A stretch of DNA of 64,000 nt from an uncultured Clostridia bacterium (lineage in GTDB: Bacteria > Bacillota > Clostridia > Christensenellales > Borkfalkiaceae), in assembly GCA_944367535.1 (NCBI GenBank), contig CALVWQ010000006.1:1-64000 (forward strand), in the 5' to 3' direction. Under the pieces are notes generated by a model. That model saw nothing but the letters and a program-made list of their open reading frames with translations, made no database searches and was not told the origin of the DNA. Made by a program: the position numbers and the translations under genes. Of this stretch, positions 8,661-17,122 are shown piece by piece (the first letter of the stretch is position 1; each line of letters opens with the position of its first letter).

Positions 8661-8695
8661 AAAGCGCGGGACTCGCAAAGTAGCCCCGCTTTTTT
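8661..8695 (+). terminator. Intrinsic terminator after the cysteine-rich gene
   Basis: AAAGCGCGGG (8661-8670) pairs with CCCCGCTTT with one bulge, followed by a run of six T ending at 8695. It lies 14 bases after the stop codon. Confidence 0.8.
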
Positions 8696-8846
8696 ACTGT
8701 CCTAAAAAGGACAGGCTGTTTACTCTTATTCACAATATAAGTTATAAAAATTTCCAAAAGTTTTGAAAACTTTATGAACACCCCTGGGATTAAAATTTAT
8801 CAAACGACAACGGTATAAAAACCTTGTTTCCGAATTAAAGCCGCGT

Positions 8847-10670
8847 TTATTCAAGACCCCGCGCTTTGCGTTTTAATCTCGTTTCGGTGTCGAGCGTCTT
8901 TTTTCTTATACGGATATTTAGCGGCGTGATTTCCAGAAGTTCGTCGTCGTTAATAAATTCCATTGCCTCTTCGAGGCTCATGATTTTCGGCGTTTCCAGC
9001 CTTAAAGCATCATCCGAACCGGAAGCGCGGGTATTGGTAAGATGCTTTTTCTTGCAGACGTTAACGCTTATATCCTCGCTTTTCGGAGACACGCCTACGA
9101 CCATTCCCTCGTACACTTTCGTACCCGCGCCGATAAACAGTTGACCTCTTCCCTGCGCGTTGAAAAGCCCGTAAGTTACCGCCTCGCCCGTTTCGAACGC
9201 GACGAGCGAACCCGTAGTACGTTTTTCTATATCTCCCTTATATTCTTCGTAGCCATAGAATATGGTATTAAATACGCCCTCGCCGCGCGTATCGGTAAGA
9301 AACTGACTCTTATAACCGAACAGCCCGCGCGCGGGAACCTTGAATTCCAACCTTATCCTGCTGCCGACGCTCTCCATCTGCAATAGTTCGCCCTTTCTTA
9401 TCCCCATGCTTGAAAACACAGTGCCCGTCTTGTCCTCGGGCACGTCCACGACCAGCCGTTCCATAGGCTCTTTTAAGACGCCGTTTTCCTCTTTATACAT
9501 GACTTTCGGCGCGCCCACCTGAAATTCGTAACCCGCGCGGCGCATGGTCTCGATAAGAATCGAAAGGTGCATTTCACCCCTGCCGCATACCCTGTAAGAA
9601 TCTGCGGAATCGGTTTCCTCCACCCTCAGAGAAACATCTTTAAGCATCTCGCGGAATAGTCTTTCGCGGAGGTGTCTTGTCGTTACGAATTTTCCCTCTT
9701 TTCCCGCAAAAGGACTGTCGTTTACGGAAAAGGTCATCTCCACCGTGGGTTCGGAAATCTTAACGAACGGCACGGGTTCGGCAAAGCCCGCGGCGCATAT
9801 AGTATCACCTATGGAAATATTTTCAAGTCCGCTTATGCACACTATATCACCCGCGGAAGCCTCCTCGACGGGTACTCTTTCCAATCCGTCAATCTGATAT
9901 ATGCTCACGAGTTTTCCTCGCGTTTCCTTGCCTTTTATATTAAAATTGCAGGTTTCAACCTCACTGTTGACGACCGCGCGGCCACGCTCTATCCTGCCGA
10001 TGCCTATTCTTCCCACATAATCGTTATAGTCGATCGAGGAAACAAGCATCTGAAAAGGACCTTCGGGGTCCACTTCCTGAGGCTCGAAATGGTTTATCAT
10101 CGCCTCGAAAAGAGGAGTCAGATCCTTTCCTGCGACGTTAAGATCTGTCGTCGCGGTGCCGTCGCGCCCCGAACAGTATATTATGGGACTGTCTATCTGT
10201 TCGTCGCTGGCATTCAGGTCGAAAAGTAGTTCAAGTATCTCGTCCTGTACCTCCGAAAGGCGCGCATCGGGACGGTCTATTTTATTTACGACTATAATGA
10301 GTTTGTTATTTAATTCGAGCGCCTTCTGCATGACAAAACGCGTCTGCGGCATGGGTCCTTCACAGGCGTCCACCAGCACGAGAACCCCGCTCACCATTTT
10401 AAGGACGCGCTCGACCTCGCCGCCGAAATCGGCGTGCCCGGGAGTATCGATTATGTTTATTTTAATCCCTTTATAAAACACAGAAGTGTTCTTCGCGAGT
10501 ATCGTTATTCCGCGTTCGCGTTCCAAGTCGCCCGAATCCATTACCCTGTCGTTTACGACCTGATTCTCGCGGAATATACCTCCCTGCTTTAACAGTTCGT
10601 TTACAAGCGTGGTTTTGCCGTGGTCAACGTGCGCGATTATCGCCACGTTCCTTATGTCAGTTCTTTTCAA
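8847..10670 (-). CDS. typA: Ribosome-associated GTPase BipA/TypA
   Basis: A 607-residue translational GTPase of the EF-G/LepA type, involved in 50S assembly and stress adaptation. The P-loop AHVDHGKTT lies at 13-21, DTPGHADFGGEV and NKIDRPDA mark the GTP-binding domain, followed by a beta-barrel, an EF-G-like domain III/V (about 300-470) and the BipA-specific C-terminal domain. Length is normal. The start is TTG at 10668-10670, with GGAAGGA upstream; no suitable ATG gives the conserved N-terminus. It is 53 bases downstream of the Nudix gene and may be co-transcribed with it. Confidence 0.95.
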   Translation of the reverse strand: MKRTDIRNVAIIAHVDHGKTTLVNELLKQGGIFRENQVVNDRVMDSGDLERERGITILAKNTSVFYKGIKINIIDTPGHADFGGEVERVLKMVSGVLVLVDACEGPMPQTRFVMQKALELNNKLIIVVNKIDRPDARLSEVQDEILELLFDLNASDEQIDSPIIYCSGRDGTATTDLNVAGKDLTPLFEAMINHFEPQEVDPEGPFQMLVSSIDYNDYVGRIGIGRIERGRAVVNSEVETCNFNIKGKETRGKLVSIYQIDGLERVPVEEASAGDIVCISGLENISIGDTICAAGFAEPVPFVKISEPTVEMTFSVNDSPFAGKEGKFVTTRHLRERLFREMLKDVSLRVEETDSADSYRVCGRGEMHLSILIETMRRAGYEFQVGAPKVMYKEENGVLKEPMERLVVDVPEDKTGTVFSSMGIRKGELLQMESVGSRIRLEFKVPARGLFGYKSQFLTDTRGEGVFNTIFYGYEEYKGDIEKRTTGSLVAFETGEAVTYGLFNAQGRGQLFIGAGTKVYEGMVVGVSPKSEDISVNVCKKKHLTNTRASGSDDALRLETPKIMSLEEAMEFINDDELLEITPLNIRIRKKTLDTETRLKRKARGLE

Positions 10671-10723
10671 TTTTTTTTCCTTCCGAAGTAGTCTTCAATC
10701 AATTCCCGCCCGTTTTCACAATT

Positions 10724-11239
10724 TTACAACACCGCGAGCAACGCTATAAGCGTTTTCGCATCTTTTATTTCGCCGCATGCTATCATCTTGCGTAGACTGT
10801 CTTTTTCAAACCATTGCGCGGTTATATCCTCATCGTCATCAAAATGCGAATTTCCCTCGCAAAGCCCCGTCATACGGTATATCCTTATAATCTCGTTCGT
10901 GTATCCCGGCGAAGGGTAAACGCTGAACATCAGTTCGGCGCGCTCCGCCCTTATTCCGCACTCTTCTTCGAGTTCGCGTATTGCCGTCGCCGACGGGTCC
11001 TCGCCCTTTTCCACTTTACCTGCGGGCAGTTCCCAGATTTCCTCGCCGTAGACGTATCTGTACTGTTTTACGAGCAATATCCTGTCCTCTTTTTCGCAGA
11101 GCATGGCGCTGCCTCCGCCGTGCTCGACCATCTCGCGCACCGATTCGCCGCGCTTCACCGCCGCCCTGTCCGCACGGACGTTAATAATCTTGCCATGATA
11201 AACGTATCTTTTTTCTATCGTACTTTCCTTAAATCCCAT
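10724..11239 (-). CDS. Nudix hydrolase, ADP-ribose pyrophosphatase type
   Basis: A 171-residue Nudix enzyme that probably cleaves ADP-ribose to AMP and ribose 5-phosphate. The Nudix box is complete near residues 74-96, running from GKVEKGED through the catalytic REL-EEECGI segment. N-terminal strands and the YPSPGYTNE segment resemble the NudF/ADPRase subgroup. Its start overlaps the end of the upstream unknown 290-residue gene by 11 bases, implying coupled translation. Substrate is inferred from the subfamily. Confidence 0.88.
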   Translation of the reverse strand: MGFKESTIEKRYVYHGKIINVRADRAAVKRGESVREMVEHGGGSAMLCEKEDRILLVKQYRYVYGEEIWELPAGKVEKGEDPSATAIRELEEECGIRAERAELMFSVYPSPGYTNEIIRIYRMTGLCEGNSHFDDDEDITAQWFEKDSLRKMIACGEIKDAKTLIALLAVL

Positions 11240-12101
11240 TCGTTACGTCCTTCAAAAGAGATTTTATTTTGCGCGTCCTGCCGAAAAACAGAATTTTATG
11301 CGCTTTCGCGCAGTATTTATATGCCACGAACGCGTATTCTACGGCGTCCTTATCGCCGCTTTCTATTACGTTCGCGAGCATATCCACCGCGAGAGTAAGT
11401 TCCGCTTTCGTCTTTTCGCTTAATCTCGCCTCTTTTATATTGCTCTTGTCTTCGAGCAATAGTTTTTTTATCTTTTTTACGCTTTCACCGTAAGCCTTTC
11501 CCGAAAGCTCTATCTCTTTCGCCTTTTCTTTTTCCGCCTGTTCGCGCTCTCGCGTGCGTTTTTCTTCTTCCTCGCTCAAAGCGTCGACGGGGTCCTGAAC
11601 CCGCCCTTCGATTACGTTCTCCATAATTGTCTTGACCGCCGCCCTGAACGGCTTTATCATGGAATTTATGAATGACGCATATCCCGAAGAATAACTTCCG
11701 TCCTCATAGAAATACTTGTTTATAAACGCGCCGAAATCTATCCTTTTGGCGTCTATATCCACTAAAATATTGAAAACGAACGCAAGAAGCTCCCGGGAAT
11801 TAGGCGGCAACAGAAACTCTCCCTTCTCGTCGGGCAAATACTTGCTTTTAACGAGATATTTTTTCTGCGCCAGCTCATAGTCAAAATCCGTCAGACAGTT
11901 TTTAAAAATCGCGATAAGTGTATCCGAGGACGCTATGGCTTTCAAAAGCCCCACTATCTTTATATCCGCAAGTATATAACTTCCGCCGATAAAATCGTCG
12001 GATTTTTCCAAAAATAAATCGAGTTCTTCGCGTTTGGTCAATTTACTTTCACCTTCTTTTCTTTTATGTATGAAGTTTCCCATGCCGCCTTCGCGCGGCA
12101 T
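11229..12101 (-). CDS. Unknown 290-residue cytoplasmic protein with charged helical middle
   Basis: I do not recognise this protein. It has no signal peptide or transmembrane helix. Residues about 20-160 are mixed helix with hydrophobic faces; about 172-200 is a highly charged E/K/R-rich helix likely to form a coiled coil; about 205-290 is another helical, Lys-rich segment. The start at 12101 has AAAGGA five bases upstream; an ATG at 12083 is an alternative with a poorer ribosome site. It overlaps the Nudix gene by 11 bases. TATAAT-like elements lie in the 180-base divergent gap shared with the DUF4364 gene. Confidence 0.6.
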   Translation of the reverse strand: MPREGGMGNFIHKRKEGESKLTKREELDLFLEKSDDFIGGSYILADIKIVGLLKAIASSDTLIAIFKNCLTDFDYELAQKKYLVKSKYLPDEKGEFLLPPNSRELLAFVFNILVDIDAKRIDFGAFINKYFYEDGSYSSGYASFINSMIKPFRAAVKTIMENVIEGRVQDPVDALSEEEEKRTREREQAEKEKAKEIELSGKAYGESVKKIKKLLLEDKSNIKEARLSEKTKAELTLAVDMLANVIESGDKDAVEYAFVAYKYCAKAHKILFFGRTRKIKSLLKDVTNGI

Positions 12102-12225
12102 ACCGTCCTTTAAGAACAGCCACCGAGGCGCGCCGACGTGCGGCGTTTTACCCGTTTATTATACCATATTATAGACACAGAATAAACTTTTTTGCCGATA
12201 TTTTGCAAAATTTTTAATAAAATTC

Positions 12226-12253
12226 TTTACAAATTTAAAAGTTATGGTATAAT
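12226..12253 (+). promoter_or_regulatory. SigA-type promoter of the DUF4364 gene
   Basis: TTTACA (12226-12231) and TATAAT (12248-12253) are separated by 16 bases, about 30 bases upstream of ATG 12285. A GGAG-like ribosome site lies between. Confidence 0.7.
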
Positions 12254-12284
12254 GAAATAACAAGTATTCGGAGTTTTTGTTTCT

Positions 12285-12809
12285 ATGCAGGTTAAAGGCG
12301 ACTCGTCCTTGAACAAGTTGATTTTGCTGTTCGTGTTCGACAAAATGGAAGTACCGTTATCTGAAAATACGGTGCTTGATATGTGTTGTTCGTCGAACAA
12401 CTGGCTCGCATATATGGATTGTCAGCCTATTTTAAAACAACTCCTGGATTGCGGTTGGATTTATAATATCGGCGACAGCGAGGAGCCGCTATATACCATA
12501 ACCACCGACGGGAGAATATGTCTTGCCAATTTCTTTATCAATATCCCCGCCTCCACCCGCGAAGAAATAGCGCTGTTCATAAAAAACAACCGTACCCGTT
12601 ACAGAAGAAAACAGGAATGCGTCGCCGACTACTTTATGAATAAAGACGGCACGTATACCGTCTATCTTAAAATCATCGAGCCCGCTCAGCCCGCGCTCGA
12701 ACTCAAACTCGTCGTCCCCAATCGGCAGATAGCCAAGGATATTTACAAAAAATGGGGCGAAAAAGCGGGCGATACATACAGAAATATATACGACAGTCTT
12801 GTCGACTGA
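12285..12809 (+). CDS. DUF4364 winged-helix-like protein
   Basis: A 174-residue protein resembling the DUF4364 family of Firmicutes: an N-terminal helical region LNKLILLFVFDKM, a winged-helix-like LAYMDCQPILKQLLDCGWI, a beta hairpin YTITTDGRICLANF (about 69-83), a basic stretch near 99-107 (RTRYRRKQE), and a C-terminal beta-rich half. This suggests a DNA-binding regulator, but the family has no settled function. It is followed 21 bases later by the TSCPD gene, so the two are probably one operon. Confidence 0.75.
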   Translation: MQVKGDSSLNKLILLFVFDKMEVPLSENTVLDMCCSSNNWLAYMDCQPILKQLLDCGWIYNIGDSEEPLYTITTDGRICLANFFINIPASTREEIALFIKNNRTRYRRKQECVADYFMNKDGTYTVYLKIIEPAQPALELKLVVPNRQIAKDIYKKWGEKAGDTYRNIYDSLVD

Positions 12810-12830
12810 TTTATAGGAGATTCTTTTAAA

Positions 12831-13094
12831 ATGCAGACTTTTATGACCAAAGGCACCTGTTCGAGGCAAATTATTTTCGACGTGAGAGAGGACGATACGC
12901 TGACAAACGTAAAATTCATCGGCGGCTGTTCGGGAAACCTCCAAGCGGTGTCAAGACTTGTTGACGGCAAAAAAATCGATGACGTCATTTCCATTCTCAA
13001 AGGTATCAAATGCCGCGGCAACACTTCTTGCGGAGACCAGCTCGCAATCGCACTCGAAAAATATAAAGAAAAAAAGGCGAACGGTTCTAAATAA
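12831..13094 (+). CDS. TSCPD-domain protein (TIGR03905-like)
   Basis: An 87-residue protein matching the small TSCPD family: cysteines in GTCSRQI, GGCSGN and GIKCRGNTSCGDQLA, the last corresponding to the TSCPD motif. The domain is also seen as the C-terminal zinc-binding part of some B12-dependent ribonucleotide reductases; free-standing copies have no assigned function. Ribosome site AGGAGA lies before ATG 12831. Lys-rich C-terminus. Confidence 0.85.
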   Translation: MQTFMTKGTCSRQIIFDVREDDTLTNVKFIGGCSGNLQAVSRLVDGKKIDDVISILKGIKCRGNTSCGDQLAIALEKYKEKKANGSK

Positions 13095-13445
13095 CCCGAC
13101 TCCCCTACTCAAAAAGCAATATCGAATTTATAACTTTAACACGGAATATCGAAAATTTTATAACGTAAAAATTATTACTGTTTATTAATTTCGCGAAATA
13201 AATCATAAAACAAAATTTTAATACAAAATAAGTTTACAAAGCGGCGGCACAATTCGTGCCGCCGCTTTCACGTTTATAAGTTTTTGAGCCATTTAATTCT
13301 TGCATTCGCGGTTTTTGTACCGTATCTATTACGCCTAAAAAACAAAAAACTAAACGAAAATGTATAGATTAACGAAATTTTTACAAAAGCGTATAAAATT
13401 TTCAAATACAGGAATTCTATAAAATTTGAAAAATTATCAAAATCC
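13095..13445. terminator. Gene-free gap with a long hairpin at 13238-13268
   Basis: This AT-rich gap of 351 bases between convergent genes holds one clear element: AAAGCGGCGGCAC (13238-13250) pairs perfectly with GTGCCGCCGCTTT (13256-13268) over a five-base loop, a 13-bp stem acting as a terminator for one or both strands, although the T-tracts are weak. I see nothing else in it. Confidence 0.7.
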
Positions 13446-13883
13446 TTATTTTTCCAAAATTATAGTAAAAGGACCGTCGTTTACCTGTTCTATTTTCATA
13501 TCTGCGCCGAAAATCCCGAGTTTCACCGTTATTCCCGCTTTTTCAAGCCCAATCGCCACATGTCTGTAAAGCTCTTCCGCGCGCTCCGGCGTTTCCGCGG
13601 CGAGAAAATCGGGTCTGTTTCCGTGAGAACTGTTCGCAAACAACGTAAACTGCGATACAAGAAGTATTTCGCCGCCGGTATCCTTAATCGACCTGTTTAT
13701 CTTGCCCGTTTCATCCTCGAAAATACGCAGCGAAGGTATTTTTTTTATAAAGTAATCGGCATTTGCCTCTGTATCCCCTTTTCCCACGCCCAAAAATATA
13801 ACATATCCTTTTCCCGTCTCGGAAATCGTTTTGCCTTCCACCGTAAGGCGCGCCCTCAGCACGCGCTGTAACACTGCTTTCAT
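13446..13883 (-). CDS. dtd: D-aminoacyl-tRNA deacylase
   Basis: A 145-residue proofreading enzyme that hydrolyses D-aminoacyl-tRNA (and glycyl-tRNA-Ala) in the cytoplasm. The start MKAVLQRV, the SQFTLFA motif and the NDGPFT motif near the C-terminus are the family hallmarks; the Gly-Pro pair forms the chiral-selective pocket. Length is standard. AAGGTG lies before ATG 13883. In many Firmicutes dtd sits next to relA; here it stands alone, with its own divergent promoter. Confidence 0.95.
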   Translation of the reverse strand: MKAVLQRVLRARLTVEGKTISETGKGYVIFLGVGKGDTEANADYFIKKIPSLRIFEDETGKINRSIKDTGGEILLVSQFTLFANSSHGNRPDFLAAETPERAEELYRHVAIGLEKAGITVKLGIFGADMKIEQVNDGPFTIILEK

Positions 13884-13909
13884 ATTTCACCTTAATATAC
13901 TTTTTTCAT

Positions 13910-13961
13910 ATTTTAGCATATAGGCATTTATTTGACAAGCAGAAACGATTTGTTATATAAT
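13910..13961. promoter_or_regulatory. Divergent promoters with overlapping -35 elements
   Basis: Plus strand: TTGACA (13932-13937), 18 bases, TATAAT (13956-13961), driving the CDF gene. Minus strand: TTGTCA (13933-13938 complement), 17 bases, TAAAAT (13910-13915 complement), driving dtd. The two -35 boxes share the heptamer TTGACAA, so polymerase can occupy only one at a time. Confidence 0.7.
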
Positions 13962-14007
13962 TATTGGCTGTACGGTAAATAAAATATCCTTTAATCGGGA
14001 GAGCGAT

Positions 14008-14931
14008 ATGGATGCGGTCATGCGCAAAAAAATCGGAATGAGAGTGGCTATGATAACGATGGCTGTAAATTTCGCACTCGCGGCAATGAAACTTGTCGCG
14101 GGTATTTTCGGCAACTCTTCCGCGCTTATTTCAGACGCCGCAAACTCCGCAACCGACGTCGTTTCGACGCTTATTGTAATAATAGGGCTGTCGCTCGCTT
14201 CCAAACCGACAGACGCCTCGCACCCATACGGACATGAAAGGCTGGAATGCGTAATTTCGGTAATTTTGGCAATAATTCTCCTTGCAACGGGCGGTCTTAT
14301 AGGGTACAACGGAATTATGAGCCTTATAAACGGTAAGTATCTTACGGCAGAAGCTCCTAACGGAATAGCGATTGCGGCAGTTGCCGTTACGGTCATTACA
14401 AAGGAAACGCTTTACAGATACACCGTCAAAAAAGCAAAACAAATAGATTCAGTATCTTTAAGGGCGAGTGCCTGGGACCATCGGGAGGACGTTTTTACAT
14501 CGCTCGGCTGCCTTGTGGGAATAGTCGGCGGAATAATAGGTTATAAAATACTCGACGTCATAGCGTCGCTCGTCATTTGTATTCTGATAGTCTGGGCGGC
14601 AATCAAAGTATTTATCGAAGCAGTAAACAAATTAGTAGACAAATCCTGTCCCGAACAGATTGTGGAAGAAATTAAAACCGTCCTTCTTTCCGTAGACGGT
14701 GTAGTAAGCGTCGACGATATCAAGACGCGCATGTTCGGAGACAGAATTTACGTTGACGTGGAAATAGGCGCTTACGAGGACCTTACGCTTAAAGCAGCGC
14801 ATGCAATTGCGGAAGCGGCACACAACCGTATAGAGAATATTGACGAACGTATAAAACACTGTATGGTACACGTCAACCCGGTCTCCTCGCCCCTCCCGGA
14901 CTACTTCGGACACAAGGGCGGTTCGCCATAA
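14008..14931 (+). CDS. Cation diffusion facilitator (CDF) metal exporter
   Basis: A 307-residue membrane antiporter that exports divalent metals such as Zn, Mn or Fe in exchange for protons. Six hydrophobic helices fall in residues about 12-215. Metal-site residues are visible in SDAANSATD (helix II) and DHREDVFTS (helix V). The C-terminal cytoplasmic domain (about 215-307) has the ferredoxin-like regulatory fold with late His residues. Metal specificity cannot be read from sequence. GGGAGAG precedes the ATG. The radical SAM gene follows 66 bases later. Confidence 0.9.
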   Translation: MDAVMRKKIGMRVAMITMAVNFALAAMKLVAGIFGNSSALISDAANSATDVVSTLIVIIGLSLASKPTDASHPYGHERLECVISVILAIILLATGGLIGYNGIMSLINGKYLTAEAPNGIAIAAVAVTVITKETLYRYTVKKAKQIDSVSLRASAWDHREDVFTSLGCLVGIVGGIIGYKILDVIASLVICILIVWAAIKVFIEAVNKLVDKSCPEQIVEEIKTVLLSVDGVVSVDDIKTRMFGDRIYVDVEIGAYEDLTLKAAHAIAEAAHNRIENIDERIKHCMVHVNPVSSPLPDYFGHKGGSP

Positions 14932-14997
14932 TGACGCTTTCGGGATTCTCGGACAAATTCGGCAAATTTTATTTTTCGGACAAAGTACGGTGAAATT

Positions 14998-15696
14998 ATG
15001 AAAATTTACGGCATGGAAAAACTTTCGCTCGTGGACTATGACGGATACGTATCCGCTACAATTTTTACGGGAAAATGCAATTTCAGATGCGGATTCTGCC
15101 ATAATGCGGCTCTCGTTATCGATTATGACACGCTCGAAGTTATGGAGGAAGGAGATGTCCTCGAATATTTAAAAAAGAGAAAAGGGCTGCTGGACGGTCT
15201 GTGCATTACGGGAGGAGAGCCCACTCTCTATAAAGATTTGCCGATTTTTTGCGAAAAAGTCAAGGCAATAGGTTATTCCGTAAAAGTGGATACAAACGGT
15301 ACAAATCCCGACATGATTAAAGCGCTTGCCCGAGCGGGACTCGCAGATTATTTCGCCATGGACATAAAAAACGACAGGGATAACTATTCAAAAATAATAG
15401 GAATAGATAATTATAATACCGTAAACGTAGAAAAAAGCGTTGAATATTTCCTTTCGGGCACGACACGTTACGAATTCAGAACCACGCTCATAGGCGAATA
15501 TCATAAAACTGAAAATATAATTAAAATCGGAGAATGGATAAAGGGAGCCGACAAGTATTTTCTTCAAAAATACAAGAGCGGAGATAACTGCATTTCAGAT
15601 ACGCTGACCCCCGTCCCCGCCGAAACCGCATCCGAATACGCCGAAATGCTGAAAAAATATATCCCCGCCACGCATCTTCGCGGGTATGATATTTGA
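14998..15696 (+). CDS. Radical SAM activating enzyme, anaerobic ribonucleotide reductase type
   Basis: A 232-residue radical SAM protein of the NrdG2-like activase family (TIGR02495-like). The 4Fe-4S cluster motif is CNFRCGFC (residues about 23-30), followed by GGEPT (about 72-76), which binds SAM. It would install a glycyl radical on an anaerobic ribonucleoside-triphosphate reductase. No nrdD lies in the window, so the partner is elsewhere. GGTGAA precedes the ATG. It may be co-transcribed with the CDF gene upstream. Confidence 0.85.
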   Translation: MKIYGMEKLSLVDYDGYVSATIFTGKCNFRCGFCHNAALVIDYDTLEVMEEGDVLEYLKKRKGLLDGLCITGGEPTLYKDLPIFCEKVKAIGYSVKVDTNGTNPDMIKALARAGLADYFAMDIKNDRDNYSKIIGIDNYNTVNVEKSVEYFLSGTTRYEFRTTLIGEYHKTENIIKIGEWIKGADKYFLQKYKSGDNCISDTLTPVPAETASEYAEMLKKYIPATHLRGYDI

Positions 15697-15782
15697 CGTA
15701 ACTTTCAAATATTTTGATTTTTTATAATTTAATTTATTTCAAAACAATTTTACTTTAACTTTTTACACAAGGAGAAAGATTG

Positions 15783-16769
15783 ATGACAGGCTTTATCTTT
15801 TCGCTTATCGCACTGCTTTGTTGGAGCGGCTCTGATTTGTTCAGTAAACTCTCCACCGCGCAGGAAGATAAGTCCAGCCACTGGCGCGTTATTTTTGCCG
15901 TCGGCACGATTATGGGCATTCATGCCGTAATAACACTTATTTGCGGGACTTTTATAAATCCCGAAAACACTCCCGAATTCGTTCTTACTTTAATATATAC
16001 CGACTTTAAATTCATGGATTTCATATATTATCTGCCCGTTGCGTTTATATATCTCGCGGCAATGGTTATAGGATATATGGGATTAAGATACATAGAACTT
16101 TCGGTTTCCTCCCCTATATGCAATTCTTCGGGTTCGCTCGCAATTTTAATATGCGCCATATTCGGATGGGCAGTTCTGGACGGTCTTTCGATTGCGGCGG
16201 TTATTCTTATAACAATCGGAATTATCGGGCTCGGAGTAACTGAATATTACGAGGATGAACAGATAAAAATGTTAAGACAGGACAAATCGCAGTTTAAATA
16301 TACGAAAAGCCTTCTTGCAATACTTATCCCTATAATCTATCTCGTTATGGACGCTTTGGGTACGGTCGGCGACCAACTCATATACGAACTCGAACTGTTC
16401 GACATGAGCGATTACGCAAGTAACACCGCATTTGAATTTACTTCTCTATGTTTTGCGATTTTTGCATTTATTTACGTTAAATTCGTAAAAAAGCAAAACT
16501 TCTTCCGCAAAAGAGGAGAAGCCCCCGCAAAAAGACGTGCACTCATTTTGGGAGGCACTTGCGAAACGGTCGGACAAATGTTTTATATGGCTGTGATGTT
16601 TTCCGATTTTAAGGCAGGCATGCCCATGATTTCGGCTTACTGCGTTGTCTCGGTACTTTGGAGCAGAATATTCCTAAAAGAAAAACTATCATGGAAACAT
16701 TACCTCGCGATAGCGATAACAATACTCGGAATAATACTTCTCGCCGTTGCGGAAATGCTCGCAGAATAA
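15783..16769 (+). CDS. DMT-superfamily (EamA-like) permease
   Basis: A 328-residue membrane protein with about ten hydrophobic helices in two halves, divided by a charged loop (about 155-178). The pattern, including a final helix HYLAIAITILGIILL, fits the drug/metabolite transporter superfamily. AAGGAG lies 8 bases before ATG 15783; a TTG immediately upstream is less likely. Substrate unknown; Asp and Glu residues inside helices could bind a cationic or small organic solute. It is followed by a possible structured RNA or terminator. Confidence 0.75.
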   Translation: MTGFIFSLIALLCWSGSDLFSKLSTAQEDKSSHWRVIFAVGTIMGIHAVITLICGTFINPENTPEFVLTLIYTDFKFMDFIYYLPVAFIYLAAMVIGYMGLRYIELSVSSPICNSSGSLAILICAIFGWAVLDGLSIAAVILITIGIIGLGVTEYYEDEQIKMLRQDKSQFKYTKSLLAILIPIIYLVMDALGTVGDQLIYELELFDMSDYASNTAFEFTSLCFAIFAFIYVKFVKKQNFFRKRGEAPAKRRALILGGTCETVGQMFYMAVMFSDFKAGMPMISAYCVVSVLWSRIFLKEKLSWKHYLAIAITILGIILLAVAEMLAE

Positions 16770-16802
16770 AACATCAGAACGTAAAATATAAATTATCTTC
16801 CT

Positions 16803-16921
16803 TATAATTATATCTACAAGCCATGAAAATACCCTGCAAAAAGCTTTTAAAATTTTACATGAATCTCTGCAGTAATACGTTTTAACGAAAATCCAGGCTT
16901 GTCCTCAGTGCAGGGTTTTTT
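16803..16921 (+). ncRNA. Possible structured RNA or complex terminator after the DMT permease
   Basis: TATAAT occurs at 16803-16808, although without a good -35. From 16816 the segments run ACAAGCC (16816-16822), ACCCTGCA (16831-16838), GGCTTGT (16896-16902), TGCAGGGT (16909-16916), then six T to 16921. The first pairs with the third and the second with the fourth, an interleaved, pseudoknot-compatible order. An inner CATGAAAAT/ATTTTACATG pairing is also possible. It could be a roughly 105-base RNA or just a long-loop terminator for the permease gene. Confidence 0.35.
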
Positions 16922-16985
16922 CTGAAAATTATATTTTAATCGTTATTGTGTTTTCTGAATAATTTATATTTTATTTATGAATACA

Positions 16986-17019
16986 TTTACCCGCGGCGAA
17001 AAATTTCGCCGCGGGTAAA
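16986..17019. terminator. Perfect 16-bp palindromic terminator between DMT gene and cwlD
   Basis: TTTACCCGCGGCGAAA (16986-17001) pairs with TTTCGCCGCGGGTAAA (17004-17019) across a two-base gap, followed on the plus strand by a T-rich run. It separates convergent genes. The rest of the 16770-17122 gap is AT-rich and empty apart from the possible RNA listed separately. Confidence 0.8.
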
Positions 17020-17122
17020 TATTTTTATCTTTATGCAACATGTTTCATATATTATATGTTAAACTGCTCATATCGGCATATAATTCATATACTCATAAAA
17101 AAGAAACTCTTTACCTATTTTA

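Noticed and set aside
16917..16972. AT-rich near-direct repeat TTTTCTGAA...ATATTTT
   Set aside because: Imperfect, AT-rich and close together; no sign of a mobile or regulatory role.
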